From Lineus longissimus (Eukaryota > Nemertea > Pilidiophora > Heteronemertea > Lineidae), in assembly GCF_910592395.1 (NCBI RefSeq), contig NC_088322.1, positions 6,815,431 through 6,879,430 on the forward strand: 64,000 nt of DNA. The letters are read 5' to 3'. The notes under the pieces were generated by a model that did no database searches, was not told the DNA's origin, and saw only the letters and a list, made by a program, of their open reading frames with translations. This document shows positions 12,351-23,467 of the stretch, piece by piece (within the stretch, counting starts at the first letter, position 1; each line of letters starts with the position of its first letter). The translations under genes were made by a program, and so were the position numbers.

Positions 12351-14723
12351 TTACAGTTCAATGCCCGACAGACCCAAGAACTCCTTTTCCTTCAGCAGAG
12401 CAATCTCCAGCTGTAGCTTTTCTATTCGAAGGCCAGCCTCTTTCTGAAGAACTTCCTGAGTACGTGTTGTGGCCTTCTGCGTAACAAGAGTTGCCTCAAG
12501 GACCTCAAGCTGCATGTTAAATACATCCTGCTGAGTCTTCTGTCGGCACATGGCGTCTGTCAGCAGACCCTTCGCATGTGCTTTCCTGGCACCTAGGAGA
12601 GAATGAAACAAATTATGACGGGTTAAATGGATCACAAAGCACTTCAATTTTGTCACTTTGTGAACGGCCAGAGCTCATTTTAGCACATTTGATTGATTCA
12701 TGTAGGGACTGCTTAAAATCAAGAAAGGCTTTCGCCATTCTAGAGTCCCAACTACTCACCAGTGACTTTGCACAGTTTGGCCTTCTTTTTGGCTGGAGAT
12801 TTTGGGGCAGTCATTGCAGTGGCTGTCATCGTCTGTTGAGAATCTAGAATAAAAATGACAGTTCGGCCTATATGATGATAAATATCAAATCACGAAAGGT
12901 CACAAAATGTTTTGCAACCAAAACTCTGGCAAATATAGATTCAAATATCCAAAATGCAAATGCCTTGATATATGAGGTGTGGGCCAGGCTATCAGCATCG
13001 ATACAGTATTAGACCCCGGGCCTGATAGCCTACTGAAAGACCGAACCTGTATCTAATAGCATACCAAGAATTATTGTGGCTCCCTCTATGTGTGTTTCGT
13101 GTGGTTGACGATCAAAGGTTGCCACAACCACTGCATCTGAGCAGTCGACATCAACATCTGCAGCTTGATTTACTGAAAAATTAAATGAAATTATCATAAA
13201 AAATAATTTTACTATTTCTAAATTAAAGACGCATGATGTCTAACCGGGTCACTACAGTCGCTTTCTGTTTCTCAGTAGGCCTACTTGTATTTCTTCCATT
13301 GTATACCGGTACCAATGTAATGTATCATAGTCTAAGAAATACTCGGCTCTTAATTGACATGGGCATATTTATCATCGAGCTTCCAGCACCTTTAAATTAA
13401 ACTTACCAGGAGTCCAACCAGCCAGATCAGGTAATGTAGCAGGGAGGGAGACTGCTGCTGTAGCCTTTATAGGTGTGGTTACTGAAAATATTAACAAATG
13501 AAAGTTTTAAAGTTTAAAGGGAATGAATCACATAAATTGGCGGGAAAAATCAATAAATTCTAATTAAATCCATTGAAAATCCAAATTTCTATGATATTCC
13601 ATTAAAACAGGGTGATGTCAGCTTAACAATAGGCCTAATGTGTACAATTGCGATCATTTTGGTAATTCTTTGAGGTAATTCACATGCATCATGATGCATG
13701 ACTTATTGAATAAATTAAAAGTATTAACAAAATATTTATATTGGAACTTATTTCTGTTTCACCCTGTATAGTACTATTTGCAAACTTTGCGTTCCATACA
13801 CTTACTGGGCATGCTCAGTGCGTTTAGAAATATGGAGTCGGGAAATTTGCAAGCGCGTATTTGGAGCAGCGAATAACCACATTTTCTGTACTTTTGTGCA
13901 GTTGAACTACCTTATCTGCTGATGAATTTGATTTATAGAGCTATGAAGTCAACTACTATGGTACTATTTCTAAGTGACGGTCATGAAAAGCTGTACTTTC
14001 GGCCGCTTGAAAAATGCATGCATGCACTGTCATGTCAGCATGTACACATGGTCGCTATACACACAGGAAGTCCAACAGAAATGGCTGGCAGAGTGCCAAT
14101 ATCGATGCAGGCACCAGACGACATACTTTGAACTTAGCCAGGGTAGGGCCGAGTTGAGCTTAATTCCACCAATGTTTTTGAAGATTGACATCAGGCTATG
14201 AAATCTAGACCTATGTAAGGCTTAGGCCTATGTTCAGAAATATATGCTGGTAGAAGTAGATAGCGTTTTATGGCCTAATTAGGCTAAATCGGAGCCTGGT
14301 GTACCTACCTGCAGACTCAAATCCACCAGTGATGCCTCTGAATGCTGCGTCTTTTTCGAATGTTTCAATTATTCTCTGCAGTGTAGGGTCGGCCTGTGGC
14401 ATCTTTCCCCCTCCGCCAGTCCCTCTCTGGTGTTTTTGCTGCAGGGAATGGATCTCTTTCGCCTTTGAAAGCTGCTGGTTCCATTTTTCCCTGCAGTTAT
14501 CCCCGGTCCTTGTGGCCACTCCCAAGGAACTAACCATTAGGGCAATTTCATCCCATTTGTTTTTTTTCATTTTGTTTGTCACATCTGACGAAAACTTGGA
14601 TCGCAAGATCCCAAGTTCATTTATGACAACATCGGCTAAAACTTCGGCTTCTGAGTGTGAAAAATTTGGTTTTCTCTCCCTTTTTGTCTTTTGAGATGAA
14701 TGATTCTCTATGGAGGCAGCCAT
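12351..14723 (-). CDS. Harbinger Myb/SANT-like DNA-binding protein, five exons
   Basis: The second Harbinger protein, which in known elements binds the transposon ends and helps bring the transposase into the nucleus. Reading on the minus strand, exons are 14723-14309, 13481-13407, 13172-13065, 12843-12760 and 12592-12351. All junctions are GT-AG, all introns are phase 1, and the total is 924 bases, giving 307 residues and a TAA stop. The first exon holds the Myb/SANT-like trihelix domain: tryptophan in 'KNKWDEIALMV' and in 'REKWNQQLSKAKE'. A basic segment in exon 4 ('PKSPAKKKAK') looks like a nuclear signal. Exon 5 is a long Leu/Glu/Lys helix, probably a coiled coil ('LQLEIALLKEKEF'). I chose the ATG followed by Ala-Ala-Ser at 14723 because the sequence just before it, AAGATGGC, is a good start context. 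An ATG further upstream in frame at 14789 is possible. Confidence 0.85.
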
Positions 14724-15743
14724 CTTGCATGTCTTGCTTTCAATATGAGGACCAAATGCATTATGGGAAATGTCCCTAGCAACTAACATTGATTTACTTA
14801 AAAGTAGCGTTAGTTAACATTGGGCCTAACATTGATTTGTGAAACTCAATTTTAGCGTTATGTTAGCTAACGCTAAGTTAGGGACTTTAACATAAAAAGA
14901 TAAACTAACATACTTTTATCACCATAACTTTTGTGCAACCGGCCCCTGAATCAGAAGAAAGCTTCTTGGCAGCATTTTGGATCCTGACACCGGGAGCCTT
15001 GGGCGATCGACTCTTGAAATCACCACATTGTTTTAACCCATCCACGCATCCTGTACCGGATAAATTAGAATATATCTTTGATAACATTAGTGTGCACCTC
15101 TTATTTTTCAGACCGACATGATAAAGTTGTATGTCCCAGGTATGCAGTCAAAGAAAAAGGAATGGACCTAAAGGAGATAGTTGAGCTGTGTGTGTCTGGG
15201 AAACCTGCTGAGGTGTGCACGAGCACCCCGATGCCTCGTAAGGACAGTACCTTTATCATTGATACGTCTGCCGTGCGAGAAAATAACATTTCTAGTGACG
15301 ATTCTGGGTGGTATGCAAAGCATACAACCCGAACTGTAGTGGGAAAAGCGTTTTTTAAGGAGGGAAAAGTAATTGATTTCAAAACTTGGTACAGAACGCC
15401 TTTGAACGGGATGACAACAGAGGAGAAAGAGAAGATACTGGAGCAGGAAGGTGTCTACCTCATTAAGAGACAATATAGTGACAAAGAAAAACCCGCGGAA
15501 GGAATGGGCAAGGCGAGCCGGATAATATCAAAGGTTTATTCGGCAGGAATAATTGCAAAACATGCCATTGTGCAGTATATCGGGGACGGTCATATGACGA
15601 AGAAGCCCCACGGTAACAGCAAGGGGACTGACGCATATATTAGAATGAAGCCAACGATTCTACAACAAGAACGTGACCTTGTGAGGCACCATGCTCCAAA
15701 ACAGGTGATCAGCGTCATTGATCAAGATCTTGGGGATGTTTTA

Positions 15744-16939
15744 TGCAAGTATCAATGCGTATCTTTCCCCCCCCCCCCCCTCCTCAAGGGTCGACAAGAT
15801 TCGGCGCCGTTTCTCTGCCGAAGCTTGAGGTATTTTCTTCCTGGAATTGTCGTATTCTTGGCGATGAAGTGCGAGGTCCTTGTGATATTGCGCCGAAAGC
15901 TTAACGACAAGATTGGATCAGCCGTGTTTTGTTTGCCGTAATCTTGGCGAAGACCAGGCGGGGTCATCGTCGTAATCTTGCCGGATTGGGGATTCCCCCT
16001 TGCGCATGCGTGGTACGCAATTTTTCGACGCTGTCACGCTTTTCATGCAAACTCACACAGTGCAGTCATCGTGTTCTCGGGCGTAGTGGTGATGCGATAG
16101 CCGCTTTGCAATTGTAAAGATTCTTTACATTTCCACATGCGCGGTACTGCTTTTCAAGATGGTGGCAATTTAGCAGTGCTAGAGCCGTTGTTTAGGAACG
16201 ACATCAGCGCCTCTAGTGTCAAGATTGGCTTTTCATGCTGTTGTAGTGAATGCGTGTGTCGTGTGTTCTCGCATACTTTCGGGCATACTTTGCAGGTAAT
16301 TTGTGTTTCATTTTCTTTGTATCATATCATCGTAAGATTTGGAGACCAAGGACTCGCTGAAGCCCTGAGGTTATCGATATAATGGCCTAGATTTTTAGCC
16401 CCTGCGACCCTATCTCTGCTGTGCTGCTAGTGCAGTGCCGAGTTGTGGTGGTCGAACATCTTTGGTGATTTCTGACCTAAAAAGGTGATAGCATGTCGAA
16501 CATCTTAGGAAAAGGTGGTTAGGTGTCGAAATCTTTCCACATCATTGGATAATAGCAAGTGATAACCTGACGATTTTCCATAAGTGTCTAATGAACTCCT
16601 GCCGTAGCTTAGGTGAAGTGCATTGGGTATATTGTCGTAAAGGTGTCGAACCCTTGAGGAGGGGGGGGGGGGGGGGGGAAAGATACGCATTGATGGTGGT
16701 CGAACATCTTTGGTGATTTCTGACCTAAAAAGGTGATAGCATGTCGAACATCTTAGGAAAAGGTGGTTAGGTGTCGAAATCTTTCCACATCATTGGATAA
16801 TAGCAAGTGATAACCTGACGATTTTCCATAAGTGTCTAATGAACTCCTGCCGTAGGTGAAGTGCATTGGGTATATTGTCGTAAAGGTGTCGAACCCTTGA
16901 GGAGGGGGGGGGGGGGAAAGATACGCATTGATACTTGCA
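15744..16939. mobile_element. 1196-bp MITE with TTA target duplication inside the MULE gene
   Basis: Ends are TGCAAGTATCAATGCG and its exact complement. The inverted match continues through GTATCTTTCC, a homopolymer C/G run and CCTCAAGGGT. The flanking direct repeats are TTA at 15741-15743 and TTA at 16940-16942, the signature of PIF/Harbinger insertion. No coding capacity was recognised inside. It carries a tandem duplication of its right end. Taking it out with one TTA rejoins the transposase frame. Confidence 0.9.
16447..16929. repeat. Tandem duplication (about 245 bp) of the MITE right end
   Basis: The segment starting TGGTGGTCGAACATCTTTGG at 16447 is repeated from 16694. Both copies end in a long G run, AAAGATACGCATTGAT. 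The copies differ by the length of the G run and a small CTTA indel near 16610. Only the second copy retains the outermost ACTTGCA, so the first copy's end would not be a usable terminus. Confidence 0.85.
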
Positions 16940-18578
16940 TTAGCGGTGGGATCTCCAAGTGACAGCCCAAGAGATCGGGGGCAGGTGTATAATATAAAAA
17001 GAAAAATGGGAGGAAACTTCAAGTCCAGGAACACAGGAAAGGTAGCGACACCCGATTTTAACCGCCTCATTGCTTCGATGGAGGATGGCACCTTCGTCAG
17101 AAATGTTGAATTCGCCAAGAGGGAAGGGAACAAGGCCATGCGTATCCATCCAAATACCTTTGCTGCGACCGATTACAGCTTAAAGTGTGTGAAGGATTAC
17201 TGCGACCCTTCTGCCCCTTACAAATCCCAGTTAGGGATTGACATGACGTACAAGGTTGGGCCGTACTATACGACAATTCTTAATCTGCCGCACCCTATGT
17301 TTGTTTACAAACGCGATCGAGAAAAGCATCCCTCTATATTTGCTGGAATGATGACCAGTACCGCAAGGGCAAAGGAGGATTACCTTTTCCTGGCCACGCA
17401 GCTTAAAGGACAAGGGATTACGAACCTTATTTACGGAACGGACGGGGAATACGCTCTTGAGGCTGCAATGGAAGCTGTATTCCCAATAGAAGGAGTCGTA
17501 CCGTCAAAACGAAGCATAAAGTTACGGTGCTTCAACCACATTTACGACAACCTGAAGTATACTTTAAAAGAAATTGGAATCAAGGACTATAAATCTATCA
17601 TACATCAAATTCTTGGGAAAGAATTTAATGGTCAACGAACTGCAGGCCTCGTCAACAGCGAGGATGCTGACTTCCTCCATGAATACGAACGGATATCTAG
17701 AGCCTGGCCAGAGAAATTTAGAGAATTCATGGATTCGAAGCAGGGAAAAGTGCGGCCTTTGAAAGATATCATTCTAAGGTGTATGGGGAAGGACGTTAGA
17801 ATTGCCGGTGGCCTGGGAAAACCCCCAAACAAATTTGATAACCAGAGAGCAGAAAGCCTAAACAATGTGGTAAAAGAGGCAATGGAGAATCGGTTTGTGG
17901 ATCAGGCAAGCGTGCATGACTTGGTTTACACCAAGGTGGCACTACCTCAGGAAAGGGAGCTGATAAAGGCGATCTATTCCCATGGGGAGTATAGGCTCGC
18001 TACGCCATTCAGCAAGTATCAGGTTGACCCACAGCGGTGGGTACAAATGTCACCGGAGCAACGGCAGATCCATGTGAATAAGATATTCAAGAACATACCG
18101 ATCGATGAGAACATTCCAGTAATTACTAGAAAACTCTCTCACCAACCCGAAGACTGCAAGGAGAGTTTAAAAGATTTTCCCCTGCGCATGATTCAGGAAT
18201 TGTGGTTTGATGCAGAAAATGTACTTTCTAACGGTAGAGTTCAAGAGATCGAGGAAGGTCGCACTTGCATCTTCAGTGGCGATCAGGCGTGCGTCGTGAA
18301 ATACATTGACGATTACTTCCAGTGCCAGTGCGACAAATTCAGGAAGATTCGTGTTTGTGGTCATATCCTTTTTGTAGCCGACGATAAAATGAAATTGGAG
18401 GATGTGCTTAAGAATTTGGAGTACAATGCATCAAAAGCACTCAATAAGTACAGACCAAGAAGCGCTGGAGAAAAGGGCAAGGTGAAGAAACCAAGGAAAG
18501 GTGCTCAAAATGTGGCCAAGCGGCCTATTTCGGAAATCCATCAGCTCACAGGTGACTACGTCGACCTTCGTCAGCAAC

Positions 18579-18607
18579 GCTCTATGCCGTTGTATGCTCT
18601 ATGCCGT
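18579..18607. repeat. 17-bp tandem duplication causing a frameshift
   Basis: GCTCTATGCCGT at 18579 is repeated at 18596, a period of 17. Because 17 is not a multiple of three, the MULE transposase frame shifts at this point. Reading without one unit joins the upstream frame to the frame that runs to 18972. Confidence 0.85.
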
Positions 18608-19020
18608 ATGCTGAAGTATGGCACAACGACGAGCCTTTCGTTGTTGAATATGTCAAGGGATGTAAAAAATCTAAATTACCCATTAAGTGTGAATCATGTA
18701 CCTGCGTGGTAAGCAAGAAAGCGCATAGTCCCTATGATATCCTCATATCGCACAAGGAGAGATACACATACCCAGTGGACGACGAAACTGGCAAGCGGAA
18801 ATGGCTGACTTCCAAAACTGACTTGAGGAAGAAATGTTATTGTATCAAGCGTGACTGCCTGTTGCAACGACACCCCTATTTCTGGACAGGCCGCATTGAG
18901 ATTAGCCAGGGTGTTGAGCTTGACTTAGAACACAAAAATCTGCTGACAGAGGCCTTAAGTTATGATGCGTGATGTGTGAGGGCAAATACACGCATGATAT
19001 ACTCTCTCGACGTGAACTCT

Positions 19021-19390
19021 CCCTTTGTTTTAGCGCATTTCGCCATGAGCACTCGAAGAAGAACGTCGAACTTCTTCGAGCCTTTTCGTTTTCGTTCTTA
19101 CCATTCGTTATTCGTGCTAAATAATTCCATGTTTTATTAGCTGTATGTAAGCTTACTGGTTGGTTAGTTCAACGTATTGACTTTTCATGTGATGCATCCT
19201 TCCCTTTGTTTTAGCGCATTTCGCCATGAGCACTCGAAGAAGAACGTCGAACTTCTTCGAGCCTTTTCGTTTTCGTTCTTACCATTCGTTTTTCGTGCTA
19301 AATAATTCCATGTTTTTCAAGAGGCGCAACGAGGTTTGTACCTTATTATTTCTTTATTACCTGTATGTAAACTTACTGGTTGGTTAGTTC
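19021..19390. repeat. 181-bp tandem repeat, two copies
   Basis: Blocks starting CCCTTTGTTTTAGCGC at 19021 and 19202 are nearly identical. The second copy carries an extra insertion of about 45 bases after the shared CCATGTTTT. Each copy contains a short hairpin, CGAAGAAG...CTTCTTCG. It is between the transposase stop and the right terminal array of the MULE. No gene is seen from 18973 to 20010. Confidence 0.85.
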
Positions 19391-20010
19391 AACGTACTGA
19401 CTATTCATGTTATTTCTGTTTAATGAGTTGAAGATTCTTCATTCCCAACACACCAACGCCTTAAATCAGTTTGAATTTAAGATATTTCGTAGAGATAACA
19501 GAACATGATGAAGAGATAGTTTATCAATATATCAATATATGCTCGGTTAGTTGTTAGTTTTAACATGTTTAATGGTCGATAGATCATGTAGGTTGTCGTT
19601 CATTCGTGTGTTCATTGCTGACCACGTTGTGTCAGCCATTTTGGGTTCGGCCATCTTAAATGTCCGCCCCCGGATGCGAAGTAGGCCTAGATATGATATA
19701 TCATTGTAGTATAGTAACCTTGTAATGATTAGCAAGTGTTTGGCTTTATTAACTTCGAATATCCCGTAAAATCGAAATATTAATTCAAGTTTATAAGTGT
19801 TTTGTAACATCTGTACTTAGGTTCGGTTCAATTTGTATCTTTGCAGTTTTTCACGTCATTGATCCTGAAATATATGTCAGCTCTTTGAAAATAAAGGATC
19901 GTGCCAGTAATCAAAAGCATATTCGTTATTCGCTATTTAAAAGCATGGAGTTAAATAAGTAAAGGACAGTCAAGTGAGTAAAGGTGAGAATGAAGGGCCA
20001 AATCCAGTGT

Positions 20011-20780
20011 TCCGTTCCGTTCCGCAAAGTACCAATATCCAGCAGGATAATGGTACTTTGCGGAACGGAACGGAACATGCATAGATTATAGCTCGAAATC
20101 CATTCTCCGTTACTCCATCCTCAGCCTATTGTACTGTCGTTAAGGCCTGTTGTATAAATATGTTCCGTTCCGTTCCGCAAAATACCACTATCCTGCTGGA
20201 TATTGGTACTTTGCGGAACGGAACGGAACATCTGTATTACTGGTGACGTCTGGAGAGTATTTTGGTCTATCTCCTCTGAAACCACTGAAGGAATTGGCCA
20301 TGTTGAGGGTTATTCATGGGTATTGGATGTCCCGAAGACGATCCGCTATATCTCGAAATCAATTTTTTATCGGCCGAATATGCTGTTTTTCGTGATTTTT
20401 GCCTATGAATGGGCCAACTTTATTATCGGCACGTGCTGCCACCTGTGAGGATAATGTGTAAGTTACTTGACCTGCCAGGCAGCTTCAGAGCGGACTTCAG
20501 CAGTTTAGAAACATAACACACTTAAACGAGAAGAGGTGCGCTTCTGAGGAGTAATAATCGTGTTCCGTTCCGTTCCGCAAAGTACCAATATCCACGGAAC
20601 ATGTATAGATTATCGCACGAAATCCACCAAAAAGCTTTAATATGGAGAGCTAACTGTACTAAGGTATGATAGCATCTCAGACAAGGTCCGATTTTGATAT
20701 TTTGGGTAAGTTTCAGGGCTTCTAGGAAACGACCTAGGGGCGAGGTCTATTCCGTTCCGTTCCGCAAAGTACCATTAACC
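20011..20780. repeat. Right terminal module array of the MULE
   Basis: The same core motif occurs as palindromes at 20012-20077 and 20161-20230, and as single copies at about 20562-20592 and 20749-20780. The segment 20605-20748 is the inverted copy of 8617-8765, and 20523-20562 is the inverted copy of the start of the unit at 8880-8920. A unit with CATTCTCCGTTACTCCATC at 20101 is in the same orientation as the left-end units, so module order and orientation have been shuffled between the two ends. Confidence 0.8.
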
Positions 20781-20789
20781 TAAAAGATA
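20781..20789. repeat. Right 9-bp target site duplication of the MULE
   Basis: TAAAAGATA immediately after the right terminal CCATTAACC, identical to 8573-8581. Confidence 0.85.
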
Positions 20790-20839
20790 TTGGTGCAAAA
20801 ACAATTATTGGTGTAAGATTGGTGGTAATCGTCTTCAAA

Positions 20840-20945
20840 GATGGCCGTTACCGAGCCCCTCTGATCCTACCTGGCAACTTTGCAAAACGGGTTATTGCAA
20901 TCAGGATAATGGCCGAGTCCGGTAATAAACGCCAACGCGGAAAAG
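20840..20945 (+). promoter_or_regulatory. Possible promoter-proximal region and first exon
   Basis: An AAGATGGCCG motif (YY1-like) at 20839-20848 lies 60 bases before an ATG with good context at 20909, followed after 37 bases by a GTAAGG donor. The MULE right end lies only about 50 bases upstream of the motif, so the MULE appears to have inserted next to the start of this transcription unit. Confidence 0.3.
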
Positions 20946-21175
20946 GTAAGGTCAATCATATAATGTCCTATGCCATATTCCCGTTATTTGCAATGGATAT
21001 ATAAAGTTTGCGGTTAGTTTGGAAAGCTGTCAACCTATCTGTAGCCATGCTACTTCTGGGGGTACATGATTATACCCCCAGGGAACATTGGGCCCCTGGC
21101 CGGGGCCAGCTTAAGATAAAAAGAACAATTGGCTCTTTATTTATCTTTTGCAATTTGTTACATGTATTGTAAGAA

Positions 21176-21540
21176 CGTTGTTGTTCGGAGGAACAGGGAG
21201 AGGCAAGAAGTGTCTGCTTGGCGGTTAGACGTATATATTCATATACGAGATGTGTGATTAAGGCTCGTGATAGTCAGTTTTAATGCAGAGTTTCGGAAGT
21301 ATGATGGATATATCGGATATGATCGGACAGTCCAGCTGGTGAGAGCTTCTTCGTTACAATTATATATACATATAGGGCCCTCGCGTATGCATACTCGCGT
21401 CGCGCCGCGCGGACATTATCCTTTCGCGTTGATTATTCATATGTAGTACCTGTGCACGGTATTTCCAGACTTTAAGGTCCATCTATTCCGGTGATTGGAA
21501 GAACAATGTTTCAATAATTCAATAAAGTATTAATTTTGTA
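21176..21540 (+). repeat. LTR-like sequence, weak
   Basis: It begins TGTAAGAACG, has TATATATTCATATA at about 21231-21245, a second TATA-like stretch near 21360, and AATAAAG at about 21526. The order resembles a solo LTR. No target duplication, second LTR or retroviral-type coding sequence was found next to it. Confidence 0.2.
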
Positions 21541-21847
21541 AATACATGAAAGTCATGATTATTAACCCCTTGTATTGATATGTTTTAAAGACCTATGATT
21601 ATGAAAACAAAAACAACCACAAAACCCAGACCAGTCAGAAGTAATTAGTGTAATAAATCACAATTAGTCACCTTTAACTATATAAATAAAGCAATTGGAA
21701 GGAAAACATACTTTTAATCTCCCGTTCACACGTCTGACCCGAGCACAAAAACTCGCTTGCGTAAACTAGGCCAATATGATAATTCTTCTGATGATGTAGC
21801 CTCCAGAAACCGAAGAAATAGAAAACAGCAAAGACGACTCCACCCGA

Positions 21848-23467
21848 ATGTTCAAGGCAGTCCGTGCTCTGAAATCTACCAAACCCAAGAAACAACTAAT
21901 TGTCGAAGGTGAAAAAGGAATAGCAACTAGTGAGCAACAACAAGTAGAACTCGTGTCACAACACTTCCAAAAGATCTTTCATCAAGACGACCAAGAAGAA
22001 ATACAGTACATCCAACCACAAGAGATGAGACATCCTTTTACTGCTAAAGAAGTCCAACAAGCTGCTAAGACCCTTGGTAACAACAAAAGTGCGGGATGTA
22101 ATGATCTGAAAGCCGATCTCATCAAACACAGTCCTACCATAGTCTTTCAAGAAATAGCTGACATCCTAAACCACATGGCAAAGACAGGCAAACACCCAAC
22201 GGAGATAAAACAAGGAATTCTAGTCCCTCTTCCAAAGCCAGGAAAGAAACAAGGACCACCGCAGAACTTAAGACCCATAATTCTACTCTCGATACTACGT
22301 AAAATCCTGGCCATAATCATGATAAGACGAACTGCAGCAAAACTCAATGATGCCATCCCTATTACCCAAGCAGCATACAGACCCAGACGCAGCACCACAG
22401 AACACGTTTTCACTCTAAAACTCCTAGAAGAAAAAGCAATAACATCTACAGATTACGAAATTCACATCCTACTCCTAGACATGAGTAAAGCCTTCGATAC
22501 AGTGAGACGAGCAGATCTAATCAAAGACCTAGGAGAAATACTAGAAGAAGACGAACTCCATATGTTTGATCTACTCCTACGAGATGTCCAAATAAAAGTC
22601 AGATGCGGGAAATCTTTCGGAGAAAATTTCAAAACCAATATAGGAACACCACAAGGAGACTGCGCCAGCGCCATTCTCTTCACACTGTATTTAGCAAAAT
22701 CCATCCAAGAAGCCAGACCACCGAACCCTCCACACCTCCTTGATCACAACTATCACAGAGCCAATCCACAGCTACGTCAAAGAAAACATCCCACCAAAAC
22801 TAAAGAAGAGAAACCTCCATGTCAACCTAGAGAAAACAGAAGAATTTACCATCAGCCGAACAGGAGACGAGGAATGGAAAAAAGGCAAATACCTGGGAAG
22901 CCACCTTGACACGGAGAAGGATATAAAGAGAAGAAAAGGCCTAGCCATGGACGCCTTCAACACCCTATCCAAATACTTCACCAACCCAAGAGCCACAACC
23001 AGAATCAAAATGAACATCTTCAGAGCTTTCGTCACAACAGTGAACTCTGAACCCTCACGAAACTACTGGGAAACAAAATCGACACCTTCCAAAGAACCCT
23101 CCTGAGAAGAATAATTAATGTCAAAAGAGCAGACAGAATCTCAAACCAAGAACTGTACCAAACAACCAAAACCCACTCATGGAGCCAAGATGTAAAAAGG
23201 AGAAGACTGAACTAGCTTGGACACCTCCTAAGACTACCAGAGGGAACATCAGCAAAACAAGCCATAGATGAATTCCGAAAGCCGACAAGAAGACCCAGAG
23301 GCAAACCAAGAACCACGTGGATGAGCCAAATAAAAACAGACCTCGCTACTATCAACATAAACTTTGATATAGATCACGTGACCGAACTGGCAAATGATAA
23401 GGCAGCATGGAGATGCCTTGTGACGCGCGCAATGTCAGCCAATGACGGAAAGCGTATTTGATGATGA
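21848..23467 (+). mobile_element. RTE-like LINE, 5'-truncated, copy 1
   Basis: A non-LTR retrotransposon fragment. The first frame (21848-22909) is a reverse transcriptase: fingers 'LVPLPKPGKK...LRPIILLS', motif A 'LLDMSKAFDTV' and motif B 'GTPQGDCASAILF'. The frame shifts at about 22735, exactly where the catalytic [YF]xDD motif should be, and the rest is read in another frame (22740-23105, then with stops to about 23450). The C-terminal part contains 'LGHLLRLPEG' and 'RPRGKPRTTW', followed by 'ELANDKAAWR', the same tail as the second copy at 43.3 kb. The 3' end is TGATGATGAG, a short tandem tail as seen in RTE-clade elements. The endonuclease domain is missing. It cannot be active. Confidence 0.75.

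Larger units (their letters stand above)
10254..14944. mobile_element. PIF/Harbinger element, apparently autonomous
   Basis: The ends are inverted: GGCCGGTTGCACAAAAG at 10254 and its exact complement ending at 14944. Subterminal matches continue inward (TTAGTTTATCTT near 10297 and its complement near 14900, and GTTAACTTAACTCC-like blocks on both sides). The 4691 bases hold the two proteins expected of a Harbinger element, in convergent orientation: a HARBI1-like DDE transposase (plus) and a Myb/SANT-like DNA-binding protein (minus). Both are readable from start to stop with clean splice sites. The usual 3-bp TWA target duplication is not evident (CCA left, CCT right), so the exact ends may be off by a few bases or the duplication has mutated. 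It lies inside the MULE, upstream of the MULE transposase. Confidence 0.85.
15112..18972 (+). pseudogene. MULE transposase with SWIM zinc finger, broken twice
   Basis: The transposase of the enclosing Mutator-like element. Coding begins after a TTTTTCAG acceptor at about 15111; the first exon was not identified, and the Harbinger insertion lies just upstream. The frame is open to 15743, is interrupted by a MITE (15744-16939), and resumes in the same frame at 16943. The MULE catalytic core follows: D in 'LGIDMTYKV' (codon 17240), D in 'YGTDGEYAL' (codon 17441) and E in 'NQRAESLNN' (codon 17852). 'CFNHIYDNLK' is the usual Cys/His motif between the second and third. A SWIM finger (CxC, eight residues, CxH) starts at 18323. 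A 17-bp duplication at 18579-18607 then shifts the frame, and the C-terminal part continues in another frame to the TGA ending at 18972. That part is Cys- and Lys-rich. The two lesions are otherwise the only breaks I see, so the gene was probably functional until recently. Confidence 0.85.
8582..20780 (+). mobile_element. Complete 12.2-kb Mutator-like element (MULE)
   Basis: The two ends are inverted copies: left GGCTAATGGTACTTTGCGG, right (reverse complement) GGTTAATGGTACTTTGCGG. They are flanked by an identical 9-bp direct repeat TAAAAGATA (8573-8581 and 20781-20789), the target-duplication length typical of Mutator elements. Beyond the tips, the first ~195 bases of the left end (through about 8780) match the last ~190 of the right end in inverted orientation. 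The element encodes a MULE transposase with a SWIM zinc finger (15112-18972, broken). It has been invaded by a 4.7-kb Harbinger element (10254-14944) and a 1.2-kb MITE (15744-16939). Without these it would be about 6.3 kb. Both termini are built from repeated palindromic modules, described separately. Confidence 0.85.

Noticed and set aside
16753-17139. 128-codon minus ORF opposite the MULE transposase
   Set aside because: Antisense shadow crossing the MITE boundary; the plus strand has the conserved catalytic motifs.
21176-21540. Confident LTR call
   Set aside because: Promoter and polyadenylation-like words are present, but there is no partner LTR or target duplication; kept only as a weak feature.
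21674-21895. Hydrophobic minus-strand ORF
   Set aside because: Short, overlaps the RTE start, no start context; shadow frame.
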